Positions 54,228 through 61,658 of a DNA stretch of 64,000 bases are shown here, piece by piece. The stretch is from Flavobacterium sp. TR2. Its GTDB lineage: Bacteria; Bacteroidota; Bacteroidia; Flavobacteriales; Flavobacteriaceae. The stretch is from NCBI RefSeq assembly GCF_025252405.1, contig NZ_CP104307.1:1054001-1118000 (forward strand), in the 5' to 3' direction. The notes under the pieces were generated by a model. That model made no database searches, was not told the origin of the DNA, and saw only the letters and a list, made by a program, of their open reading frames with translations. The position numbers and the translations under genes were made by a program. Each line of letters begins with the position of its first letter. Positions within the stretch are counted from its first letter, which is position 1.

Positions 54228-55130
54228 CTAAACTCCCTGATAATATTGAGTTTCCTTTTTTATAGTTTTTAACTTAAGCGGATAGGTAATAAGGTGCAAT
54301 ATATACACTATTGGTGAAATTAACCATATCGCAAGGAATAAATAAACATTAAATACTTTAAGCAGTTGTTTTCGTTTTTTTTGATTTTTATAAATGATGT
54401 TTGACCATTTATTGAAAATTTTATTGGCCGTTTTGTCAACAGTCACTAAATACGAACTTATTTTTACAGCACCGGCATCGACCAATTTTGGCTGTAATTG
54501 GGCTAAATTATTTTTTTGCAAAGAATCAAGCATGATTTCTCCAAACTGACTCGATTCTTGTATGTCTTTTTCTGAAACTCCTGGGAGCGGAAAAATACCT
54601 AAATACTTTTTCTTAACTCCAGAAAACATCCATTCTACAATGGTTATAACACTGATTAGATTTCCAACGCGGTCTACCAAAGCTACGTTTCCAACCAAAT
54701 TGGCATTGGCTTTTCTCAGTAAAACTTTGATTTTTTCCTGAGCCATAATCCACATGTTTCTAGAGCCGCTTATTGTGATAACAGGAGTATTATTTAAAAT
54801 TTTCTTAGCATCATCGCTTTTCAAAAACGAATTGATTGGAATTGAAGGCGATAAATACCAAACCTGATAATGAAATAAAACTAAGTCAAACTTTGTGTTT
54901 AGGATTTCTTCTGGAACAGGTTTTAATGCTGTAGGAATCTGTAAAAATGACTCTGGAAAAGCATCAAAAAATGATTCTTTGTTCCAAGGAAACGGAAATG
55001 GTTTTTCTAGTTGTATTTCGTGAAATGTGAGATTTATTTCTTCAGAATCTAGAAATGGCTTTGCAATATTTCGTGCAATAGATTCCAGCTGTCCAGACTG
55101 AGAATAATAAATTACGAGAACATTTTTCAT
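54228..55130 (-). CDS. darA: DarA-type flavodoxin-fold aromatase
   Basis: A 300-residue protein with a flavodoxin-like N-terminus (KNVLVIYYSQSGQLESIARN, residues 2-21) for FMN and a hydrophobic C-terminal helix (about 262-285). DarA aromatises the cyclohexanedione from DarB to the resorcinol. The ATG at 55130 follows a good -7 box (55158-55165); the frame open to 55160 starts within that box and is rejected. First gene of its transcript. Confidence 0.85.
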   Translation of the reverse strand: MKNVLVIYYSQSGQLESIARNIAKPFLDSEEINLTFHEIQLEKPFPFPWNKESFFDAFPESFLQIPTALKPVPEEILNTKFDLVLFHYQVWYLSPSIPINSFLKSDDAKKILNNTPVITISGSRNMWIMAQEKIKVLLRKANANLVGNVALVDRVGNLISVITIVEWMFSGVKKKYLGIFPLPGVSEKDIQESSQFGEIMLDSLQKNNLAQLQPKLVDAGAVKISSYLVTVDKTANKIFNKWSNIIYKNQKKRKQLLKVFNVYLFLAIWLISPIVYILHLITYPLKLKTIKKETQYYQGV

Positions 55131-55157
55131 TTTAGGTTTTTTGGCTTTGGTGGTCAG

Positions 55158-55165
55158 CAAAAGTA
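55158..55165 (-). promoter_or_regulatory. Putative -7 box of the darA-darB transcript
   Basis: On the minus strand this reads TACTTTTG, an exact TAnnTTTG match 27 nt before the darA ATG. No TTG lies at the ideal -33 distance. Confidence 0.55.
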
Positions 55166-55216
55166 AGTAAATTTATTTAAACGAATTTTCTTATTTCGAC
55201 CAACGTTTTTTTATTA

Positions 55217-55396
55217 GCCACGAATTCACGAATTATTTAAAATACTGTAATAATGATTTTACTGAAATTATAACTATAGAAAATTTTCACCAATTATGAT
55301 TTATGCAAAAAATATTATTTTACGAAAAAGAATTAGTGGAATTAGCGACAAAAGCAATCGTTCCAAATGATTAGCGAAAATTCGTGAATTCGTGAC
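55217..55396. repeat. 180-bp element with 18-bp inverted ends (palindromic repeat family)
   Basis: GCCACGAATTCACGAATT (55217-55234) and AATTCGTGAATTCGTGAC (55379-55396, one mismatch) are inverted ends around 144 bp of AT-rich non-coding DNA that includes a decayed GAATTAGTGGAATTAGCGAC copy. The same ends form the short palindrome at 36819-36866. It fills the gap between the LPLAT and darA genes. Confidence 0.75.
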
Positions 55397-55419
55397 AAAA
55401 AAAATATAGCAGTAAAAAA

Positions 55420-56301
55420 TTACGATTTTATGTCATTCCAAAAATCAAAATAATTGAACCATTGCAAAGGATATCGATGCAGTATGCTTTCTACGCTTTT
55501 TACGTATTCTTTTAGCAAGCCTTTTTCATCACGATGTTTTACTTCGGCTTCACGCGCGTATAAGTGGTAATGCAAGTTTGGCTCTTTCATTACATAAACA
55601 AAAACAACAGGGACTTTTAATCGGGAGGCAATTAAAAATGGACCAGCAGGGAAGTTGGCTTCTTTGCCCAAAAGGTTTTCAGAAAGTGATTTGGTGCCTT
55701 CAAAATAACGGTCGCCTGTAAAACAGATTAGTTCGTTATTGGCCAAAGCGGCATTGATCTCAAAAATATGAGAGAGATCTTCTTTGATAATAATAAATTT
55801 TACGGTTGGTTTTTTAGAAACGCTTTCCAGATAGTTTTTAATGGCAGAATGCTCGAGATCTGTAGTTACTAAATTGATTTGGAAATTAAGGTCGATATCT
55901 CCTAGAAAATGTTCTGCAATTTCAAAATTACCAACATGGGCACTGATTAAGACACCGCCTTTTTTTTCGGCAAGCAATTTTTTGAGTGTTTCTATTCCGT
56001 CAAATTCATAAGTAAATTTGTTTCGCATTCCTGCAGAAATAGAAACTTTGTCAATAATAGTCTGTCCAAAAGTATAATAGCTTTTGAAAACCATTTTTTT
56101 GGATTTGAAATAGGAGTATTGGAGTCTTTCTTTAAAATAATAGAAAATGGCTCTGTTGCTTTTTCTTAGAAATAAAAAATAATAGGAAGCAACAAAATAA
56201 AGTAGGACATAAGCAGCCTTTATACCCGCTTTCTGAATTAAGAAAACGAATATTTTATAACCTAAAACAGTTCCTTTGGATTTGCCATCCCATTGACTCA
56301 T
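55420..56301 (-). CDS. LpxL/HtrB-type lysophospholipid acyltransferase
   Basis: A 293-residue inner-membrane-associated acyltransferase with the HxxxxE motif HVGNFE (His122, Glu127) in SAHVGNFEIAEHF and the GDRYFEG segment near 197. These enzymes move an acyl chain from ACP to an alcohol or lipid A. Next to the carrier protein (no spacing) and the dar genes, it is a good candidate for joining polyene acid and resorcinol as an ester, or for lipid tail addition. Confidence 0.87.
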   Translation of the reverse strand: MSQWDGKSKGTVLGYKIFVFLIQKAGIKAAYVLLYFVASYYFLFLRKSNRAIFYYFKERLQYSYFKSKKMVFKSYYTFGQTIIDKVSISAGMRNKFTYEFDGIETLKKLLAEKKGGVLISAHVGNFEIAEHFLGDIDLNFQINLVTTDLEHSAIKNYLESVSKKPTVKFIIIKEDLSHIFEINAALANNELICFTGDRYFEGTKSLSENLLGKEANFPAGPFLIASRLKVPVVFVYVMKEPNLHYHLYAREAEVKHRDEKGLLKEYVKSVESILHRYPLQWFNYFDFWNDIKS

Positions 56302-56556
56302 TTAAGCTGATTTGGCTTTGATTTTAGTTTCGATTAAGTCATAAAAACTTTGAAAATCAGAAATTCCAACAAAATCTGCTTCAACTAGTTTTACACCAAA
56401 GTTTGCCTCTATCGAAACGACCAAATCAACATAATCCAGACTGTCTAACCCAAGTGTATCTTTTAAATTAGCATTTGGTTCAATGTCGTCATTATCAACT
56501 TCAAATTCATCAACTAAAAAACCATTAATTTTTGCTATAATCTCTTCTTTATTCAT
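56302..56556 (-). CDS. Acyl carrier protein (second)
   Basis: An 84-residue carrier protein; phosphopantetheine Ser39 in LGLDSLDYVDLV. It overlaps the ketosynthase gene before it by 8 nt and abuts the LPLAT gene, so these three form a tightly coupled block. It may serve the chain that the acyltransferase uses. Confidence 0.93.
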   Translation of the reverse strand: MNKEEIIAKINGFLVDEFEVDNDDIEPNANLKDTLGLDSLDYVDLVVSIEANFGVKLVEADFVGISDFQSFYDLIETKIKAKSA

Positions 56557-57784
56557 TGTTCAATTTAAACTTTTTAACCACCAACGCAGAGTTGGTTCCT
56601 CCGAAACCGAAAGAATTGGACAAAAATATGTCAAATTTTTTGTTTAACGTAGTTTTAACTAAATTTAATTTTGACGCATCTTCATCTGGGTTTTCTAAAT
56701 TGATGTTTGGCGCGATAAAATCGTGCTGCATCATTAGGATAGAATAAATGATTTCGCTTGCTCCTGCCATCCAGCATTCGTGGCCTGTCATAGATTTTGT
56801 AGAGCTCACAGGAGGATTTTTTTCTCCAAAAACTTCAAAAATAGCTTTTGCTTCATTTGCATCTCCGACAGGAGTTGAGGTTGCATGGGCATTTATATAT
56901 TCAATGTCTGAGGCGCTTAATTTTGCATCGTCAAGCGCACGTTTCATTGCTGTTGCAGGACCTTCAACGTTTGGAGTTGAGATGTGCCCTCCGTTTGAAG
57001 AAAATCCGTAACCGCCAATTTCTGCTATGATATTGGCACCGCGCGCCATTGCAGATTCGTAACTTTCTAGAATTAAAGTTGCTCCACCGCCACTCGGAAT
57101 TAAGCCGTCACGCCCAGCATCAAAAGGTCTAGAAGCTTTTGTAGGATCGCCTTCTCTGTTAGAAAAAACTCCCAATCCGTCAAAACTGCTCATTGCGTAT
57201 TTGTTGATTTCCTGAGCTCCGCCAGTAATTACAATGTCTTGAAAACCGCTTTTGATTAAAAAATAAGCCAAACCAATTGAGTGAGAGCCGCTGGCACAGG
57301 CCGCGCTAACAGTTAAATTGATTCCGCGAAGTTTAAAAATCGTAGATAGATTCATCGTTACCGTAGAATTCATCGATTTGAAAATGGCGCCAGAACCAAT
57401 TAGGGCAGTGTCTTTTTTCTCTCGCACAATATCTGTTGCGTCAATGATAGCTTTAGAAACGCTGTCGTTTCCGTACATAATGCCCACTTCGTGAGTGTCA
57501 AAAAAAGCATCGTCAATGTTTGCATTTTTCAATGCTTCTATAGTAGCCATATAAGCATACTCGGTTTCTTCACCGATGCTCATACGTTGTCTTCGCGTCA
57601 ATAAATTTTTAAGATCGGCTTTCGGAACCATCCCTGTCAATGCCGATTGAAAACCAAATTCTTTACGTTCAGAATCAAACTGAATACCAGATTTTCCTTC
57701 GTACAACGAATTTTTTACTTCGTCTAAAGAAGTTCCGATACAAGAATAAATTCCCATTCCAGTAATTACAACTCGTCTATTCAT
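56549..57784 (-). CDS. Beta-ketoacyl-ACP synthase II-type
   Basis: A 411-residue FabF-type enzyme with Cys163 (SAACASGSHS), His300 (NAHATSTPVGD) and His335 (SMTGHECWMAGASE). It extends an acyl chain on the adjacent carrier protein. TACTTTTG lies 7 nt before its ATG on the minus strand, so it may head a transcript with very little leader. Length is normal. Confidence 0.93.
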   Translation of the reverse strand: MNRRVVITGMGIYSCIGTSLDEVKNSLYEGKSGIQFDSERKEFGFQSALTGMVPKADLKNLLTRRQRMSIGEETEYAYMATIEALKNANIDDAFFDTHEVGIMYGNDSVSKAIIDATDIVREKKDTALIGSGAIFKSMNSTVTMNLSTIFKLRGINLTVSAACASGSHSIGLAYFLIKSGFQDIVITGGAQEINKYAMSSFDGLGVFSNREGDPTKASRPFDAGRDGLIPSGGGATLILESYESAMARGANIIAEIGGYGFSSNGGHISTPNVEGPATAMKRALDDAKLSASDIEYINAHATSTPVGDANEAKAIFEVFGEKNPPVSSTKSMTGHECWMAGASEIIYSILMMQHDFIAPNINLENPDEDASKLNLVKTTLNKKFDIFLSNSFGFGGTNSALVVKKFKLNNE

Positions 57785-57791
57785 CGTTTTT

Positions 57792-57799
57792 CAAAAGTA
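57792..57799 (-). promoter_or_regulatory. Putative -7 box next to the ketosynthase start
   Basis: The minus strand reads TACTTTTG, an exact -7 match ending 7 nt before the ATG at 57784. It implies a leaderless or very short leader transcript if it is used. Confidence 0.45.
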
Positions 57800-57843
57800 A
57801 TTTTTTATCCTTAAAGTGTAATTTTTTTAATCTTGCCGCAAAG

Positions 57844-57905
57844 GCGGCACAAAGGCACAAAGTTTTTTTAAAGTCTTTTTGCTTAAACTTTGCGACTTTG
57901 CGAGC
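57844..57905. repeat. Inverted AAAG repeat between fabG and ketosynthase genes
   Basis: GCGGCACAAAGGCACAAAGT (57844-57863) is partly mirrored by AAACTTTGCGACTTTGCGAG (57895-57904). A further short dyad, CTATGTTT (57912-57919) against AAACATAG (57942-57949), follows. Word pattern like that at 28568-28643. Confidence 0.6.
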
Positions 57906-57955
57906 AATTTTCTATGTTTAAAAATCTTAAAATAATCTCGCAAACATAGTATTCT

Positions 57956-58687
57956 TTAAGAATATATTCCGCCGTTTATATTGATAATTTCTCCTGTAAT
58001 ATAGCTTGCTTTTTTAGAAATCAAAAAGCTTACCAAATCTGCCACTTCTTCTGCTTCGCCAAAACGATTTACAGGAATTAGCTTTAATAATTCTTTTTCG
58101 TCGAGCTGGCTTGTCATATCGGTTCTGATAAAACCTGGAGCGACAGCATTTACAGTAATATTTCTTTTGGCAACTTCCTGCGCTAGAGCTTTAGTGGCTG
58201 CTACAATGGCGCCTTTTGCAGCCGAATAATTGGCTTGCCCTGCAGTTCCTTTTACTCCAGAAACCGAAACCATATTTACGATTCGGCCATATTTATTGCG
58301 TAACATTTTTTGAATGAAAAACTGCGTAACATTGAAGAAGCCGTTTACACTTGTATTCATAACGCCGTTCCAGTCCTCTGGTGTCATCCACATAAAAAGA
58401 CCGTCTTTTGTAATTCCGGCATTGTTTACAATTGCTTCAACCAATTTTTCAGGATTAGCTTCCTGCCAAGCCGTTAAAACATTTTGCACTTCTTCAAAAT
58501 TAGAAACATCAAATCCTAAAATTTCGCCTGTTGCGCCTAAATTTTGCACTTCTTGCAATGTTTCTTCGGCAGCTGTTTTATTCGAATGATAATTAATCAG
58601 AATATGATAATCGGATTCTACGGCTAGTTTTTTACAAATCGCACTTCCAATTCCTCTCGAACCGCCTGTTACTAATACACATTTCAT
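57956..58687 (-). CDS. fabG: 3-oxoacyl-ACP reductase
   Basis: A 243-residue short-chain dehydrogenase reducing beta-ketoacyl-ACP with NADPH. The nucleotide loop is TGGSRGIG (7-14), NNAG is at 88-91, and the catalytic set is Ser141, Tyr154 and Lys158 (NYSAAKGA). In the cluster it supplies the reductive step for polyene and alkyl chains. The gaps on both sides hold inverted repeats. Confidence 0.92.
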   Translation of the reverse strand: MKCVLVTGGSRGIGSAICKKLAVESDYHILINYHSNKTAAEETLQEVQNLGATGEILGFDVSNFEEVQNVLTAWQEANPEKLVEAIVNNAGITKDGLFMWMTPEDWNGVMNTSVNGFFNVTQFFIQKMLRNKYGRIVNMVSVSGVKGTAGQANYSAAKGAIVAATKALAQEVAKRNITVNAVAPGFIRTDMTSQLDEKELLKLIPVNRFGEAEEVADLVSFLISKKASYITGEIININGGIYS

Positions 58688-58716
58688 TTATAATGTAGGT
58701 TTTATTTTTGTTTGCC

Positions 58717-58756
58717 ATAAATGAAACCGCTTTATTAAATGCGATTTCATTTATGC
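58717..58756. repeat. Hairpin between fabG and the WG-repeat gene
   Basis: CATAAATGAAACCGC (58717-58731) and GCGATTTCATTTATG (58742-58756) pair with one mismatch around a 10-nt loop; flanking TTTG and CAAA extend the symmetry. On the minus strand it follows the WG gene start region upstream of fabG. No T-run follows, so it may be an operator or an RNA element. Confidence 0.6.
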
Positions 58757-58784
58757 AAATTTCTAATTTATTTGGAGATAAATA

Positions 58785-59996
58785 TTATTTCTTTTTTTTC
58801 GGTGCCGGTTTTTTTGCTGCGGGTTTGGTTTCCTCTTTTGGTTTTTCGGCAGGAGCTGCAGCAGGTTGAGGCTTTTCTGCACTTTTAGAAAACAGTTCTG
58901 CGTTTTCAAACCATTGGTTGGCTAGAACTGTTCCGTCTGGTTTAAGAAATCCCCATTTTCCTTCGTTTTTTACTCTGGCAACACCGCCAATAAACCCTTT
59001 ATCTTGTTGGGTAAACATCGCAATAATAGCATTTGTAGTGATGCCATATTGGGTTGGGATTACTAATTTTCCAGATTCATTAATAAATCCCCAGTTGCTT
59101 TCTTTTACTGGAGCCAGACCGTTTGTACTGAAAACTTCGGCGTCATTGTAAGTTGGTTCGATTACAAATTTTCCTTCAGGATTGATGAATCCCCATTTTT
59201 TTCCAACTAAAACGGGAGCTAAATTTTTTGAGAAAGCTTTTCCTTTATCATAAATAGGAAGAATGGCCCAATTTCCTTTTAAATCGATGTATCCAATTTT
59301 TCCATTCTTTTTGGCGAAAGTCAAATCTTGAGTTTCGAAATCCCAGATTTTTTCGGCTCCGTCAACTGGAGTAAATTTTCCGCCGCTTACCAGTCCGAAG
59401 GTTTTGTCTTTTCTGGCCCAAGTGGTTCCTTTAAAATAGTTTCCAACTTCTGCATAAACAGGTTCAACCAATTCTTTTCCGTTAGTATCAATGATTCCCC
59501 AGTTTTTGTTTAATTCAACTCTGGCATAACCATTTTCAAAAGGTTTGATCTGGTCGTATTTTGGTTCTAAAACCACTCCCATTTTGTTGTTGATCAACCC
59601 CACTTTATTGTTTTGTCTGAAGAAAGCAACACCGTCATTAAAATCAAACACTTTGTCTGAAACTGGCGCTTGTTGAATTTCTCCCTTTGTATTAATGTAA
59701 ACCCAGTCTTTGTCTTTTTGCACAACTGCGATTCCGCTGTTAAAATCTTTGGCATCTTTAAAATCTGCTGGAATTACCCAAGTTCCTTTGGCATCGATAA
59801 ATCCCCATTTTCCGCCATTTTCTACAGCAGCTAAACCTTCAGAGAAACTTCTCGCAGATTTATATTGAGGTTCAATTTTAAAAGATCCATCTTTAGACAG
59901 ATATCCAATTTTGGAATTTTTTTTAACTAATGCTAATTCTTGACTATTAACAAATTGAATGCAGCTTAGCAATAAAAAAACAAGTGACTTTTTCAT
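58785..59996 (-). CDS. Exported WG-repeat protein
   Basis: A 403-residue protein with signal peptide (LVFLLLSCIQFVNSQ), about nine WG (KWGFI) repeats over residues 25-365, for instance GGKWGFIDAKGTWVIP and GKKWGFINPEGKFVIEP, and an Ala/Pro/Lys-rich tail ending in KKKK. WG repeats form a beta-structure for binding partners outside the cytoplasm. It lies between the ammonia-lyase and fabG genes on the same strand; any pigment role is unproven. The ATG at 59996 is used, since the longer frame only adds five residues. Confidence 0.85.
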   Translation of the reverse strand: MKKSLVFLLLSCIQFVNSQELALVKKNSKIGYLSKDGSFKIEPQYKSARSFSEGLAAVENGGKWGFIDAKGTWVIPADFKDAKDFNSGIAVVQKDKDWVYINTKGEIQQAPVSDKVFDFNDGVAFFRQNNKVGLINNKMGVVLEPKYDQIKPFENGYARVELNKNWGIIDTNGKELVEPVYAEVGNYFKGTTWARKDKTFGLVSGGKFTPVDGAEKIWDFETQDLTFAKKNGKIGYIDLKGNWAILPIYDKGKAFSKNLAPVLVGKKWGFINPEGKFVIEPTYNDAEVFSTNGLAPVKESNWGFINESGKLVIPTQYGITTNAIIAMFTQQDKGFIGGVARVKNEGKWGFLKPDGTVLANQWFENAELFSKSAEKPQPAAAPAEKPKEETKPAAKKPAPKKKK

Positions 59997-60036
59997 GGTT
60001 TTAAGATTCAATATTAATACTGTAAAATAAAGATTT

Positions 60037-61557
60037 TTAACTATTTATCAAATAATCTTTTACTTTTTGAACAAAAGGATACATTACTTGGTCTTCCTTA
60101 AATTCTGGAATTATATTTCTGATATCGTCGTACCATTTTTTAGTTGTAGACGAAATTTGATTTTTTTGTTTCAAATAATCAATAGCCTGAACAATTGTGA
60201 TTAATTCGATGGCCAAAACTTCAAAAGAGTTTTCGATTACTTTTGATGTAATTACCGCAGCATTTGTTCCCATACTTACAATGTCTTGGTTGTCATTGTT
60301 GTTTGGAATACTGTGCACGTACATTGGGTTAGATAATGTTTGGCACTCTGCCGTTGTAGAAGTGGCGACGAATTGAACGCCCTGCATTCCGAAATTAAAT
60401 CCTAATGTTCCTAAGTTTACGAATGGAGGAAGAATTTCGTTGATTTTTGAATTCAATAAATAATTCAATTGACGTTCTGCCAGCATCGTTAATTTGGTAA
60501 TAACGATTTTCAGTTTATCCATTTCAAGCGAAATATAATCTCCGTGGAAATTTCCGCCGTGGTAAACGTGTTTGTTTTTTACGTCGATAATTGGATTATC
60601 GTTTGCTGAGTTAAATTCGTCTTCCAGAATTGAGGCAACATTATTGATCGTTTCCAAAACGGGTCCTAAAATTTGAGGAACGCATCTTAACGAATAATAT
60701 TCCTGAACTTTTTCTTTGAAGATTTCTTCTGTGTTTTCGCCAGAATATAAATGGTCTTCTCTTTTTCGGATTAAAGTACTGTCAGAAAGATTTTGTCTCA
60801 TTCTTTCAGCAACTTCCTGTTGTCCTTTATGACGTTTTGTTTGGTTTAATTCTTCTGAGAAATGATCATCATACGCTTGCACCAATTCGTTAATTGCACA
60901 CGAAGCTTTCAATGACCAGTCTAATAATTTTTTTGCATAATGAACATTCACAACACCAATTCCTGTCATTACAGAAGTTCCGTTGATTAATGCCAGCCCT
61001 TCTCTAATTTCTACTTGAATTGGTTTTAAACCTTCAATTTCAAAAACTTCTGCAGTTGCGCGTCTTTCACCTTTATAAAAAACTTCGCCTTCGCCAATTA
61101 AGACCAAAGCCAAATGTGATAGCTGTACTAAGTCTCCGCTGGCACCAACGCCGCCATGTTCAAAAATTAAAGGCGTAATATCTCTATTGATTAATTCTGC
61201 CATTAAATGAATAACAGAAGAATGAACTCCTGAGTTTCCTAAAGAAAGTGTATTTAATCTTGCTAAAATTGCCGCTTTTGCACACTCAGCATTTAAAGGT
61301 TTTCCAGTTCCAGAAGAATGGCTTCTGATTAAATTATATTGCAGCTGAATTTGATCTGACTCCTTAATTCTATATTGAGCCATTGGGCCAAATCCTGTAT
61401 TTACTCCGTAGATTACTTTGTTTCCTGAGAATTCTTTTAAGAAATTAAAACTTTCGTTTACTCGATTTAAAACCACATCGCTTATGGCAACTTTGTTTTT
61501 TCCAAAGATTATGGCTTCAAATTCTGCTAAACTTAGATATTCATTTATTGTATTCAT
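60037..61557 (-). CDS. tal: Aromatic amino acid ammonia-lyase, tyrosine type
   Basis: A 506-residue MIO enzyme. The cofactor-forming Ala-Ser-Gly is at 139-141 (GGVGASGDLVQLSH), Tyr50 lies in YGVNTGFG, and substrate-pocket residues are RSHSSGTG (Ser79, His80). Overall it is nearly the same, from memory, as the well-studied tyrosine ammonia-lyase of F. johnsoniae, which makes 4-coumarate. It supplies the aryl starter of flexirubin. A histidine ammonia-lyase function is the alternative, since the Ser-His pair is histidine-like, but the cluster context argues for tyrosine. A second ATG at 61560 is possible. Confidence 0.9.
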   Translation of the reverse strand: MNTINEYLSLAEFEAIIFGKNKVAISDVVLNRVNESFNFLKEFSGNKVIYGVNTGFGPMAQYRIKESDQIQLQYNLIRSHSSGTGKPLNAECAKAAILARLNTLSLGNSGVHSSVIHLMAELINRDITPLIFEHGGVGASGDLVQLSHLALVLIGEGEVFYKGERRATAEVFEIEGLKPIQVEIREGLALINGTSVMTGIGVVNVHYAKKLLDWSLKASCAINELVQAYDDHFSEELNQTKRHKGQQEVAERMRQNLSDSTLIRKREDHLYSGENTEEIFKEKVQEYYSLRCVPQILGPVLETINNVASILEDEFNSANDNPIIDVKNKHVYHGGNFHGDYISLEMDKLKIVITKLTMLAERQLNYLLNSKINEILPPFVNLGTLGFNFGMQGVQFVATSTTAECQTLSNPMYVHSIPNNNDNQDIVSMGTNAAVITSKVIENSFEVLAIELITIVQAIDYLKQKNQISSTTKKWYDDIRNIIPEFKEDQVMYPFVQKVKDYLINS

Positions 61558-61593
61558 CAAATCGATTTTGGTTGCGCTAATTTAATTTTATTT

Positions 61594-61619
61594 ATCAAAA
61601 TAAATGTAGTTATTTTGAT
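61594..61619. promoter_or_regulatory. Palindrome in the divergent ammonia-lyase/flavoprotein promoter region
   Basis: ATCAAAATA (61594-61602) and TATTTTGAT (61611-61619) are perfect inverted repeats with an 8-nt spacer, 37 nt from the ammonia-lyase ATG and 40 nt from the flavoprotein ATG. Each arm, read outwards, gives TTATTTTG, one base off the -7 box. It can be a repressor site, a pair of divergent -7 boxes, or both. Confidence 0.55.
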
Positions 61620-61658
61620 GATGGCAAATGTAGGTTAATTAATGATAATAATTCTAAT

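Noticed and set aside
55270..55372. Possible short peptide gene inside the 180-bp repeat
   Set aside because: About 25 codons starting at an ATG near 55296, made of repeat words and without a credible ribosome site.
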